Assembly: GCF_023953935.1 (NCBI RefSeq)
Contig: NZ_JAMLIW010000001.1
Coordinates: forward strand, 62,001-126,000
Length of the DNA: 64,000 nt
Direction: 5' to 3'
Source: Thermomonas sp.
Lineage (GTDB): Bacteria > Pseudomonadota > Gammaproteobacteria > Xanthomonadales > Xanthomonadaceae
Shown here: piece by piece, positions 37,995 to 46,971 of the stretch
Layout of the letters: the number at the start of each line of letters is the position of its first letter
How positions within the stretch are numbered: position 1 is the first letter of the stretch
Program-made: the position numbers and the translations under genes
The notes under the pieces: generated by a model
What the model was told of the DNA's origin: nothing
What the model saw: the letters and a program-made list of their open reading frames with translations, nothing else
Database searches by the model: none

Positions 37995-38107
37995 GACGCG
38001 ACTCCCGCGGACGGAAGTCGCTTTGTATCGCATGGCGATCAGGAGCGAAAGCCGCCGCACGCCTCCTTTGCCCGAAACGGACGTTCAGCGTCGAGTCAAA
38101 TTTCAAC

Positions 38108-38153
38108 TTGCAATTTTTCCGCAAGCCGGTATGTTAGTAAGCGATTACTTACT
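38108..38153 (+). promoter_or_regulatory. Promoter and palindromic operator of the exporter operon
   Basis: TTGCAA, 16 nt, TATGTT (38108-38135) form a plausible promoter. AGTAAG-CGATTA-CTTACT (38136-38153) overlaps the predicted transcription start. The operator is therefore placed for autorepression by the TetR-family protein encoded 12 nt downstream. Confidence 0.6.
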
Positions 38154-38165
38154 TTGAATGCTCCC

Positions 38166-38774
38166 ATGTCCCCATCTCCTCGCTATCTCCCAGCCGACGT
38201 ACGCCGCAACGCAACCGTCGAGACCGTGGTTTCTCTGGCCGCCGAGCGCAATCCCAGCGATATCACGACCACCGAGATTGCTGCCCGGATGGGGCTGACG
38301 CAGGGTGCGTTGTTCCGCCACTTCGTTAACAAGGACGCCATCGTGCAAGCGGTCATGGCTTGGGTGTCCGAACGTCTGTTGTCGCGATTGGACGCGGCGT
38401 CGGCCAATGCCGCCTCTCCGCTGGCGGCGCTGGAAGCGATGTTCCTGGCCCACGCCGGATTCGTGGCGGATCATCCAGGCGTGCCGCGAATGCTGTTCGC
38501 GGAACTGCAGCGCCCGAGTGAAAGCGTGACACGGCGGATGGTGCAGACACTTCTTTCGCATTATCGCCAGCGGCTGCAGCAGTTGTTCGATGCAGCCAAG
38601 GCAAGGGAGCAACTGGACTCGGCGCTGGACGTGGATGCAGCGATTTCGCTGTTCATCGGCACCGTTCAAGGGCTGGTGATGCAATCCCTGCTCTCCGGAA
38701 ACAGCGACACCATCCGCCGCGATGCCCCACGCGCCTTCGCGATCTATCGTCGCGGGATCGAAGCCAGACCATGA
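38166..38774 (+). CDS. TetR-family repressor (CecR-like)
   Basis: 202 residues. The N-terminal HTH (about 12-60) contains ITTTEIAARMGLTQGALFRHF and NKDAIVQAVM, the TetR signature. The C-terminal ligand domain resembles the CecR/YbiH type in overall layout. It heads an operon encoding a YbhGFSR-like exporter, matching the E. coli cecR-ybhGFSR arrangement, and probably represses it through the palindrome just upstream. The inducer cannot be told from sequence. Confidence 0.88.
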   Translation: MSPSPRYLPADVRRNATVETVVSLAAERNPSDITTTEIAARMGLTQGALFRHFVNKDAIVQAVMAWVSERLLSRLDAASANAASPLAALEAMFLAHAGFVADHPGVPRMLFAELQRPSESVTRRMVQTLLSHYRQRLQQLFDAAKAREQLDSALDVDAAISLFIGTVQGLVMQSLLSGNSDTIRRDAPRAFAIYRRGIEARP

Positions 38775-38856
38775 GCACTCTTGCATGCGGCACACGCGCA
38801 GTCCCGACGCTTGCGCCAGCAAACCTGCCCGCCTTTCACGATGGAGACGCCCACCC

Positions 38857-39876
38857 ATGAGCATTGGCCGTCCCTCCCCCTCTGCCCTGCGTACATGGGC
38901 GGGCGTCGCCATCGTCCTTGTTTTGCTGGGTCTGACTTGGCTGTGGATGCAGCGAGATGGTCGTGGCACGGCCGCAGTGCGCCTGTACGGCAACGTTGAC
39001 ATCCGCGAAGTGCAGCTGGCCTTCCGTCAGCCCGGACGCATCGCCGCAATGACCTTCGAGGAAGGCGATCAGGTGGCGACAGGCGCGCGCATGGCAGTGC
39101 TGGATGCCGGGCCTTACCGCGATGGGTTGGCCGCCGCCGACGCCGCGGTTGCGGTCGCCCGCGCCGAGCGGGACAAGCTGCGCAACGGACTGCGTCCACA
39201 AGAGCTCGTGCGCGCCCGAGAGGCCTTGCGACAGGCCAGCGCAGTAGCCACCGAAGCCGACCGCAACCTGCAGCGGCAACTCGGCCTTCAGGCCAGCGGC
39301 GCCGCCAGCCAGCGCACTCTGGACGTGGCAAGAGCCGCGCAGGAGCAGGCCGCCGCCGGGCTGAAATCCGCACAGGCTGCGTTGTCCCAGGCCCGAGAGG
39401 GTGCACGTTCGGAGGACATCGAAGCGGCCGAGGCACGCCTGCAGGCCGCGCAAGCGGCGCGCGCACAGGCCGCAACCGCATTGGCGGACGCCACCCTGCT
39501 GGCCCCCGGACCCGGCACCGTGATCACGCGGGTGCGCGAGCCCGGCAGCATGGTCAACGGACAGACTCCGGTCTACGTCCTGAGTCTGGATCGACCAGTG
39601 TATGTGCGCGCCTATGTTGGTGAAACGGAACTGGGGCGCATCGCACCCGGTGCCCGCGTGACGCTGCGATCGGACAGTTCGACCAAGGTGTATCACGGTC
39701 AGATCGGCTTCATTTCGCCGCGTGCGGAATTCACGCCAAAGACGGTGGAAACGACCGATCTGCGCGCCGATCTCGTCTATCGGCTGCGGATCGTGGTGAC
39801 CGATGCAGATGCAGCCCTGCGCCAAGGCATGCCGGTGACGATTGACGTGAACGCCGCACCCGCGGACAAGCGCTAG
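38857..39876 (+). CDS. HlyD/YbhG-type membrane fusion protein
   Basis: 339 residues. One N-terminal membrane anchor (about 13-31), then lipoyl half (GNVDIREVQLAFRQPGRI), a long Ala-rich alpha-helical hairpin (about 85-205), second lipoyl half (ATLLAPGPGTVITRVREPGSMV) and beta-barrel. It would bridge the inner-membrane ABC exporter and the outer-membrane factor. GGAG is 10 nt upstream. The first base of the ATPase gene is 2 nt after its stop. Confidence 0.9.
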   Translation: MSIGRPSPSALRTWAGVAIVLVLLGLTWLWMQRDGRGTAAVRLYGNVDIREVQLAFRQPGRIAAMTFEEGDQVATGARMAVLDAGPYRDGLAAADAAVAVARAERDKLRNGLRPQELVRAREALRQASAVATEADRNLQRQLGLQASGAASQRTLDVARAAQEQAAAGLKSAQAALSQAREGARSEDIEAAEARLQAAQAARAQAATALADATLLAPGPGTVITRVREPGSMVNGQTPVYVLSLDRPVYVRAYVGETELGRIAPGARVTLRSDSSTKVYHGQIGFISPRAEFTPKTVETTDLRADLVYRLRIVVTDADAALRQGMPVTIDVNAAPADKR

Positions 39877-39877
39877 G

Positions 39878-41650
39878 ATGACTGCCACGCCCGCCAGCGG
39901 CACGGTCGAAAAGTCAGGCAGCAGCGGTGCCGCCGTGGTCATTCGCGGCCTGCACAAGCGTTTCGGCAAGGTACATGCCTTGCGCGGGCTGGATGCCGAA
40001 ATCCAGTACGGATGCCTGACCGGACTGGTTGGCCCGGATGGTGCCGGCAAGACCACCCTGATGCGCATCCTCACCGGGCTGTTGGTACCCGATGCGGGAA
40101 GCGCGCGTTTGGCCGGCTTCAACGTGGTCGAGGACAACGACGCCATCCACGTTGCCACTGGCTACATGCCGCAACGTTTCGGTCTCTACGAAGACTTGAC
40201 AGTGATGGAAAACATGCGTCTGTACGCGCATCTGCGCGGAATGGACGCGAACCGGAACGCCACACTGTTCGATGAACTGCTCGACTTCACCCGACTGGCA
40301 CCGTTCACCCGTCGCCTTGCCGGAAGACTGTCCGGCGGGATGAAACAGAAGTTGGGGTTGGCCTGTGCGCTGATGGCGCGCCCCAAGGTGCTGCTGCTGG
40401 ATGAACCCGGCGTCGGGGTGGACCCGGTCAGCCGCCAGGATCTGTGGCGGATGGTATTGGCGCTCACTGACGAAGGCATGGCGGTGGTGTGGTCAACGGC
40501 CTATCTCGACGAAGCCGAGCGCTGCGCCAGCGTCCTGCTGTTGAACGAGGGCACGCTGGCCTTTGACGGGCCACCGGCGGAATTGACCGGGCGGCTGTCG
40601 GGACGCAGCTTTCGACTCGAAAACATCGGCGGCCGCCGCCGCGACGTGCTGGCGCGCGCACTGGCCCTGCCTGGCGTCGGTGACGGTGTGATCCAGGGTG
40701 CCGGGGTTCGCGTGGTGCTGCGCAACGGTGCCGCGGTGGATGCGATTCAGACGCTGGCCGCGGAAGAAGCCGTCGCACTCGCGCCGGTCCCGGCACGCTT
40801 CGAAGATGCATTCATCGATCTGCTCGGCGGCGGCCCCGGCGGCACCTCGGCATTGGCCGAACGCATGCCCCCGGTCACGTTGGATGTCGAAAACGCCGTG
40901 ACCTGCCGCCAACTGACCAAGCGCTTCGGCGAATTCACCGCCACCGACTCCGTCAGTTTCGAGGTGCGCAAGGGTGAAATCTTCGGTTTGCTCGGGCCAA
41001 ACGGTGCCGGCAAATCAACCACGTTCAAGATGCTGTGCGGCCTGCTCAAACCCAGCCATGGCGAAGCCCACGTAGCCGGCATGGATCTGCGTCGCGCCAC
41101 CGGTGCAGCCAAGGCCAGGCTCGGCTACATGGCGCAGAAATTCTCGCTGTACGGCCTGCTCTCGGTGCGCCAGAACCTGGAATTCTCGGCCGGTGTGTAT
41201 GGCCTCGACGGCGTCTTGCGGCGCGAGCGCATCGACGAAATGATCGCCACCTTCGGGCTGGAGCCGTGGCTGGACGCAGCGCCGGAAGCGCTGCCGTTGG
41301 GGTTCCGGCAGCGACTGGCGCTGGCCTGCGCATTGATGCATCGGCCACCGGTGCTGTTTCTCGACGAGCCCACCTCGGGCGTCGATCCAGTGACGCGTCG
41401 CGAATTCTGGACCCACATCAACGGTCTCGCCCGCAAGGGCGTGACGATCATGGTGACGACCCACTTCATGGACGAGGCTGAGTACTGTGATCGGGTCGCC
41501 ATGCTGTACCGGGCAAAACTGATTGCCCTCGATACGCCTGATGCGATCAAGCGCAGCGCGATCGACGCCACCCATCCCGATCCGACCATGGAAGACGCCT
41601 TCATCCATCTCGTGGAAGCGGTCGATCGGCGTCAAACGGAGGCAGCATGA
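39878..41650 (+). CDS. Double ABC ATPase (YbhF-like)
   Basis: 590 residues with two full nucleotide-binding domains. The first has Walker A GPDGAGKTT and signature LSGGMKQKLGL. The second has Walker A GPNGAGKST and the region LPLGFRQRLALACAL, where the usual LSGGQ is replaced by LPLGF; this second domain may hydrolyse poorly. Walker B is LLLDEPGVGVDP and LFLDEPTSGVDP. Fused NBDs of this kind drive the ABC-2 permeases encoded next. It overlaps the next gene by 4 nt. Confidence 0.93.
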   Translation: MTATPASGTVEKSGSSGAAVVIRGLHKRFGKVHALRGLDAEIQYGCLTGLVGPDGAGKTTLMRILTGLLVPDAGSARLAGFNVVEDNDAIHVATGYMPQRFGLYEDLTVMENMRLYAHLRGMDANRNATLFDELLDFTRLAPFTRRLAGRLSGGMKQKLGLACALMARPKVLLLDEPGVGVDPVSRQDLWRMVLALTDEGMAVVWSTAYLDEAERCASVLLLNEGTLAFDGPPAELTGRLSGRSFRLENIGGRRRDVLARALALPGVGDGVIQGAGVRVVLRNGAAVDAIQTLAAEEAVALAPVPARFEDAFIDLLGGGPGGTSALAERMPPVTLDVENAVTCRQLTKRFGEFTATDSVSFEVRKGEIFGLLGPNGAGKSTTFKMLCGLLKPSHGEAHVAGMDLRRATGAAKARLGYMAQKFSLYGLLSVRQNLEFSAGVYGLDGVLRRERIDEMIATFGLEPWLDAAPEALPLGFRQRLALACALMHRPPVLFLDEPTSGVDPVTRREFWTHINGLARKGVTIMVTTHFMDEAEYCDRVAMLYRAKLIALDTPDAIKRSAIDATHPDPTMEDAFIHLVEAVDRRQTEAA

Positions 41651-42807
41651 GCGCGAACTCCAGCTTGCCGCCACTTGCGGCCAGTCCTCTGCGTCGCTTT
41701 GACCGCGGGCGCCTGCTGGCGTTGGTGCGCAAGGAAAGCCTGCAAGCGCTGCGCGACCCCTCCACGCTGTTGATCGCGTTCGTGCTTCCGGTGGTCCTGC
41801 TGCTGCTGTTTGCCTACGCGGTTTCTCTGGATGCGCGCCATGTCCGCATCGGCGTGGTGGTGGAATCGCCTTCGGCATCGGCGCAGTCGCTGGCGGCCGC
41901 TTTTGCAGCCACCCGCTATCTCGACGTCAGCTTCGCCCACGACCGCCGCGAGGTCGCCGATCGGTTGGTCTCGGGCACCCTGCGCGGGTTCGTCGTGATC
42001 CCTCAGGATTTCGAACGACGCATGGCTGCACACGATGGCCAGCCACTGGTGCAAATCATCACCGACGGCTCCCAGCCCAACACGGCGAACTTCGTCGCAA
42101 ATTACGCCCAGGGCGTGATCCAGACCTGGCGCGGCGGCGGGCCAAACGCGCCATCGGCAGCGGTCGCGCTGGAACCGCGCTACTGGTTCAATCCCGAACT
42201 GGAAAGCCGGCGCGCGCTGGTGCCCGGCGCAATCGCCATCGTCATGACCATCATCGGCACCATGCTCACCGCGCTCGTTGTCGCGCGCGAATGGGAGCGC
42301 GGCACCATGGAGGCGGTCCTGTCCACGCCCGCCTCAATCGCCGAGATCCTGATCGGGAAATTGCTGCCCTATTTCGTGCTCGGCATGCTGTCGACGCTTG
42401 CTTCGGCCGCGTTGGCGGTGTCCGTGTTCGGCGTGCCTCTGCACGGTTCGCTGCTGGCGCTGTTGACCCTGTCGGCGGTATTCATGCTGCCTGCGCTCGG
42501 CCAGGGCCTGCTGATCTCGTCGCTGGCGCGCAATCAGTTTCTCGCCGCCCAGATCGCGCTGTTTTCCGGGTTTTTGCCGGCATTCATGCTGTCCGGATTC
42601 CTGTTCGAAATCGACGCGATGCCGGCACCGATCCGCGCCATCACCTGGCTGGTCCCGGCGCGCTATTTCGTGACCTCGCTCAAGACCGTGTTCCTCGCCG
42701 GCGACCTGTGGTCGGTGTTTATCCCCGACCTGCTTGCGATGGCGGCCATCGGTGCGGTGTTCTTCCTGCTGGCCAAGCGAGCCACGCGCAAGAATCTGGA
42801 GCCTTGA
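41647..42807 (+). CDS. ABC-2 permease (YbhS-like)
   Basis: 386 residues. One N-terminal helix (about 37-60), a ~120-residue periplasmic domain, then five C-terminal helices. WERGTMEAVLSTPASIAEILIGKLLPYF is the ABC-2 signature region. It would form a heterodimer with the second permease. The start overlaps the ATPase stop. Confidence 0.92.
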   Translation: MSANSSLPPLAASPLRRFDRGRLLALVRKESLQALRDPSTLLIAFVLPVVLLLLFAYAVSLDARHVRIGVVVESPSASAQSLAAAFAATRYLDVSFAHDRREVADRLVSGTLRGFVVIPQDFERRMAAHDGQPLVQIITDGSQPNTANFVANYAQGVIQTWRGGGPNAPSAAVALEPRYWFNPELESRRALVPGAIAIVMTIIGTMLTALVVAREWERGTMEAVLSTPASIAEILIGKLLPYFVLGMLSTLASAALAVSVFGVPLHGSLLALLTLSAVFMLPALGQGLLISSLARNQFLAAQIALFSGFLPAFMLSGFLFEIDAMPAPIRAITWLVPARYFVTSLKTVFLAGDLWSVFIPDLLAMAAIGAVFFLLAKRATRKNLEP

Positions 42808-42809
42808 CC

Positions 42810-43931
42810 ATGGTCACGGCGTCCCGCCTCTTTTCACTGACCCGGCTGCGAGCCCAATTCATCAAGGAGATGCTCAGCCTGCTGCGCGATCCGCGCAGCC
42901 GACTGATCGTCTTCGTTCCGCCGCTGCTGCAACTGCTGGTGTTCGCTTTCGCAGCCACACTGGAAGTGCGCAACGTCGATATTGCCGTGCGCGATCAGGA
43001 CAGCGGACGCGGTTCGCACGAATTGCTGCTGCGGCTCGACAGCGCGCAGTTCATCCATCGCGTTCGGCGCGTGGACAACCGCGCCGAACTGCGCGCGCTG
43101 CTCGACGGTGGCCAGGTGATCGCGGCCCTGGATATCCCCCCGGACTTCTCGCGCAAGCTCGTCGCCGGGCAGCCCGCTCCCGTGCAGGTGCTGCTCGATG
43201 GACGCCGCAGCAATGCGGGGCAAATCGCGCTCGGCTATCTGTCCGCGATCGTCGCCGACATGGGGGCCGAAACCGGTACCGCGGCGATCGCATCGCCCGT
43301 CGCCGTGCGTCACTGGTTCAACCCGAATCTGGTCTATCGCTGGTTCATCGTCCCCGGTTTGACCGGCATCCTCGCCCTGTTCAGCGCGCTGCTGATCACC
43401 TCGCTGTCGATCGCACGCGAACGCGAATTGGGCACCTTCGACCAATTGCTGGTTTCACCCGTCTCCACCCCGGAGATCATCATTTCCAAATCGTTGCCGG
43501 CGCTGGCCATCGGCACCCTGCTCGGACTGTTGATGGTGGCGGCGGCAACCGTGCTGTTTTCGATCCCCTTCACCGGATCGTTCCTGCTGCTGTTGGCGGG
43601 GCTGGTGCTGTTCATCCTGGCCGCGGTCGGGATCGGGCTGATGATTTCCGCATTCAGCCAGACCCAGCAGCAAGCGATCCTCGGCGCTTTCGCGATCGGC
43701 GTCCCTTCGGTGCTGATGTCGGGATTCGCCACCCCGGTCGAGAACATGCCGCTGTTCCTGCAATGGCTGGCGCAGGCCATTCCGCTGACCCATTTCCTGA
43801 TCATCATCGAAGGCAGCTTCCTGAAGTCGATGCCACTGTCCGACCTCCTCGCCAGCCTTTGGCCCCTGGCCCTGATCGCGACGGCAACCCTCACGCTCGC
43901 CACTGTCTCCATCCGAGGGAGATTGCAATGA
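42810..43931 (+). CDS. ABC-2 permease (YbhR-like)
   Basis: 373 residues with the same topology as its partner: KEMLSLLRDPRSRLIVFVPPLLQLL at the first helix, then a periplasmic domain, then RERELGTFDQLLVSPVSTPEII before the helical bundle. It pairs with the upstream permease. Its stop overlaps the start of the outer-membrane factor gene. Related systems in E. coli export drugs such as cephalosporins and chloramphenicol and can affect Na+/H+ exchange; the substrate here is unknown. Confidence 0.92.
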   Translation: MVTASRLFSLTRLRAQFIKEMLSLLRDPRSRLIVFVPPLLQLLVFAFAATLEVRNVDIAVRDQDSGRGSHELLLRLDSAQFIHRVRRVDNRAELRALLDGGQVIAALDIPPDFSRKLVAGQPAPVQVLLDGRRSNAGQIALGYLSAIVADMGAETGTAAIASPVAVRHWFNPNLVYRWFIVPGLTGILALFSALLITSLSIARERELGTFDQLLVSPVSTPEIIISKSLPALAIGTLLGLLMVAAATVLFSIPFTGSFLLLLAGLVLFILAAVGIGLMISAFSQTQQQAILGAFAIGVPSVLMSGFATPVENMPLFLQWLAQAIPLTHFLIIIEGSFLKSMPLSDLLASLWPLALIATATLTLATVSIRGRLQ

Positions 43932-45454
43932 ACCTGCCCCCTTCCGACACCACGCCGACCACGATGGCCACGCCCCGGCACCTTTCCGCCCGGCTTGCCC
44001 TGGCGCTGGCCTGCGCGGTGCCGCTGGGTGCCTGCACCACCGTCGGCCCCGATTACCGCTCGGCGCCCGCGGTGACGACCGGCGACGGCTGGAGCGACGC
44101 CGGGGCGGACGCGGCGACGCCGGAACGATTGACCCACTGGTGGCAGACGCTGGGCGACCCGGTACTCGATCGCCTCGTGACGACCGCGCTCGAACGGAAC
44201 CTGGACCTGCGGCAGGCGCAGGCGCGCATCGACGAGGCGCGCGCCCTGCGCGACCGCGTCGCCGGCGGGCAGGCTCCGGTGGCGGCTGCGGGCGCAGGCG
44301 TCACCCGACGGCGCCAGAGCGAAAACGGCCCGTTGCCGATCGACCGGATTCCCGGCCTCGACGCCACCCAGACGATTCGCGACGTCGGTTTCGATGCGTC
44401 CTGGGAGCTCGACCTGTTCGGCGGCCAGCGACGGGCGCTGGAGGGAGCAACGGCGCGCTGGGAGGCACGCCGTGCCGAGGCGCAGGGCGTGCGCGTCCGG
44501 GTGGTCGCCGAAGTGGCGCGGGCATGGTTCGTCGCCAGCGGCGCCGGCGAGGAACTGCGGGCGCAGGAAGCGCGCAGTGCCGATCTGCAGCAGGCCTTCG
44601 CGCTGACCCGAACGCGCGCGCAGGCCGGCGATGCCTCGGAGATGGATGTCGAAACAGCCCGGGCGCAATGGACCGCGGCGCAGTCCCTCCTGCCCGCCAT
44701 CGCGGCCCGTCGCCGCGCGGCCCTGCTCGGGCTGGCCGTCCTGCTCGGCGAGCCACCCGAGGCCGGGCTCGACCTGCAAGACGCCACGCCTGCCGACATC
44801 GCGCTGCGCCCGTTTCCGGTCGGCGAACGCGCGGACGTGCTGCGGCGCCGGCCCGACGTGTACGCCGCCGAGCGGCGCCTGGCCGCCAGCACGGCGGACA
44901 TCGGCGTGGCCACTGCGGAACTGTTCCCGAAGCTGTCGATCAGCGCCAGCGGCGGCTTCCAGGCGCTGGCCGGCAAGGACTGGTTCGCCGGGTCCAGCGA
45001 ACGGCTTTCCATCCTGCCGCTGCTGTCGTGGCGGCTGTTCGACGGTGGCCGCGTCCGTGCGGAGATCCGGGCCCGCGAAGCCGCCACGCAGCAAGCCGCG
45101 CTGGCCTACGAACAGGCCGTCCTGTCCGCGCTCGCGGATGCCGAGCAGGCCCTGGGCGACTATCGGGCCGGACTGGACAGACTCGACCAGCGCACGCAGG
45201 CCTTCGATGCCAGCCTGCGCGTCCTGGAACACGCACAGTCACGCCTTGCGGCCGGCGATATTTCCAGACTCGAATTGCTCGCGGCACGCCGTCAGTTCCA
45301 TGAAGCCGCGCTTGCCCGCATCCATGCCCGGACCGACGGCGCCATCCAGCTGGTCGCCCTGTACAAGGCCCTGGGCGGCGGCTGGGATGCGCCGCAGCGA
45401 GCCGAAGGCGATGTCTCCACCGCCACGGCACCAGCGCAGCCCGGGGCGGATTGA
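43928..45454 (+). CDS. Outer-membrane factor lipoprotein (NodT/OprM family)
   Basis: 508 residues. A signal peptide with lipobox LGAC (Cys about 37) is followed by two OEP repeats (about 90-290 and 295-490) containing LDLRQAQARIDEARA, FDASWELDLFGGQRR, RRRPDVYAAERRLAASTADIG and LSWRLFDGGRVRAEI. It trimerises into the TolC-like exit duct. E. coli YbhGFSR relies on chromosomal TolC; here the operon has its own outer-membrane component. Confidence 0.93.
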   Translation: MNLPPSDTTPTTMATPRHLSARLALALACAVPLGACTTVGPDYRSAPAVTTGDGWSDAGADAATPERLTHWWQTLGDPVLDRLVTTALERNLDLRQAQARIDEARALRDRVAGGQAPVAAAGAGVTRRRQSENGPLPIDRIPGLDATQTIRDVGFDASWELDLFGGQRRALEGATARWEARRAEAQGVRVRVVAEVARAWFVASGAGEELRAQEARSADLQQAFALTRTRAQAGDASEMDVETARAQWTAAQSLLPAIAARRRAALLGLAVLLGEPPEAGLDLQDATPADIALRPFPVGERADVLRRRPDVYAAERRLAASTADIGVATAELFPKLSISASGGFQALAGKDWFAGSSERLSILPLLSWRLFDGGRVRAEIRAREAATQQAALAYEQAVLSALADAEQALGDYRAGLDRLDQRTQAFDASLRVLEHAQSRLAAGDISRLELLAARRQFHEAALARIHARTDGAIQLVALYKALGGGWDAPQRAEGDVSTATAPAQPGAD

Positions 45455-45518
45455 TCCACCGGCCGCCGGCTCATCAAACGGTTCCACGGCAGCCGCCGAA
45501 TCCGGCCGCCACGCCCGA

Positions 45519-46712
45519 TCAGAACCGGAACTCGCCCCAGACGCCGAACTCGTCGGTCTGCAGATCCCGCGTGCGCAAGGCATTGCGCTGCTCGGTGTGC
45601 TTGTACACGGTGGCGAGCTTGATGCCGGGCGCCACCGGCCATTCCACGCCGAGGTTGTAGTAGGTGTCGCGCAAGGTCGGATCCAGCGTGCGGCTCGGAT
45701 GGCTGTTGTCGTAGCGCGCGAACAGGGTGACGCCGGCCTGATTGAGGCCATGGCTGCCCCACAGCGACCAGCCGCTGGCCTTGTCAGTGGCGACGGTGGC
45801 GACGTTGTTCCAGTTGTTGGCCTGGAAATACTCGACGCCCAGACGGGTGTTGCCGTTCCTGTACGCCGCCATGAAATTGACGCGGTTGGCGGTGTGCAGC
45901 GCGGGGGTCGTCTCCTTGTCGCGGCCAAGCGTGCCGGTGTAGAGGCCCACGCCAAGCACCGTTCGACTGGTCGGCGAGAAACTCAGCCGGCCTTCGAAAT
46001 CCAGCCCCTGGCTGCGGCTGGGGTTTTTGTAGCCATTGCCGTTCAGCGCCGCGACCGCGTACTCCAGCGAACCGCCGGCCAGCTTGCCGCTCGCGTGGAT
46101 GCCCCAATCGGCCGAGGTACCGAACTTGAGCCGGTCGGCGAGGGTGTTTTCGATGTAGCGCATGCCGTACCAACTTTCGGCGAACGGCACCCACGGCAGA
46201 TCCGTGGAACCGGCGCGCAGCACGAAAGCATCGCTCAGCTTGTACTGCACATAGGCCTTCTTGATGTAGATCTCGGTGGACGAGATCGCCGACGAGTACT
46301 GGAAGTCGGTGGTCAGGTTCATCGACCAGCGGTCGTTGAACCTGTGATCGACACCTAGGTAGAAACGCTTGATGTCGAAGGCGAAGCCGGACTTGTCGGT
46401 CTTCACGCCCCGGTTGCTGTCTTCGATGTGGGTCAGGTCGTAATACAGGCGGCCGCTGATTTTCGTGTCGTTCACCAGCCGCCGCAATGCGGAGAAATCG
46501 TCCAGTTGCTCGTTGGTGGCGGCCTGGGCGACGTTGACTTCAGACTGCGCATCGCTGCGCTCTTCCAGATTCTGGACCTGGGCCTGCAGTGCCGCGATCT
46601 GCGCCTTCAGTTCGGCGATGTCCTGGGCGCTGGGCGCCGTTTGCGCGGCGGCGGTGAAACTGAAGCTTGCGACGGCCAGCGCGATCGCGGCGGCCAGTTG
46701 TGCAGAACGCAT
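45519..46712 (-). CDS. OprO/OprP-type phosphate-selective porin
   Basis: 397 residues. A signal peptide (about 1-22) is followed by a short coiled coil (about 27-53) and a 16-strand beta-barrel of the OprP family (GRLYYDLTHIED, RRFYLGVDHRFNDRWS-like strands) ending in a C-terminal Phe (EFRF), as required for BAM assembly. It is divergent from pstS with a 259-bp gap, consistent with phosphate uptake across the outer membrane. Selectivity for phosphate over polyphosphate or other anions cannot be read from sequence. Confidence 0.85.
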   Translation of the reverse strand: MRSAQLAAAIALAVASFSFTAAAQTAPSAQDIAELKAQIAALQAQVQNLEERSDAQSEVNVAQAATNEQLDDFSALRRLVNDTKISGRLYYDLTHIEDSNRGVKTDKSGFAFDIKRFYLGVDHRFNDRWSMNLTTDFQYSSAISSTEIYIKKAYVQYKLSDAFVLRAGSTDLPWVPFAESWYGMRYIENTLADRLKFGTSADWGIHASGKLAGGSLEYAVAALNGNGYKNPSRSQGLDFEGRLSFSPTSRTVLGVGLYTGTLGRDKETTPALHTANRVNFMAAYRNGNTRLGVEYFQANNWNNVATVATDKASGWSLWGSHGLNQAGVTLFARYDNSHPSRTLDPTLRDTYYNLGVEWPVAPGIKLATVYKHTEQRNALRTRDLQTDEFGVWGEFRF

Positions 46713-46863
46713 GGGGTCACTCCGGATGGGGAATTGGCGATCCGGATGGCGGCTGCGCGCGGCCCATCGCCGGCGGCCCCATCCGCGGCGCATTCCACAG
46801 GAATCGTGTTGCGGTTTCGTGTCGGAAATTTGGCGATTCGGTTTCCGCGCATCGCGGCCACGG

Positions 46864-46881
46864 CTGTCACGGAACTGTCAT
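46864..46881 (+). promoter_or_regulatory. Pho box upstream of pstS
   Basis: CTGTCACGGAACTGTCAT: two CTGTCA half-sites 11 bp apart, a near-perfect match to the PhoB-binding consensus. It lies 91 bp before the pstS start codon, in the gap shared with the divergent porin gene, and may serve both. Confidence 0.85.
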
Positions 46882-46971
46882 GGAATCGTCGTGTTGGCGT
46901 CACCCGGACACGCTGGAATACACGGCGAGGCGGGCCTGCCCCGCCGTCTTCCCCACCCCCAGGAGTCGTTC

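Noticed and set aside
37456-38165. A long plus-strand frame joining the region upstream of the TetR gene to it
   Set aside because: The upstream part runs antisense to pncC; the promoter and operator at 38108-38153 and the ATG at 38166 mark the real start.
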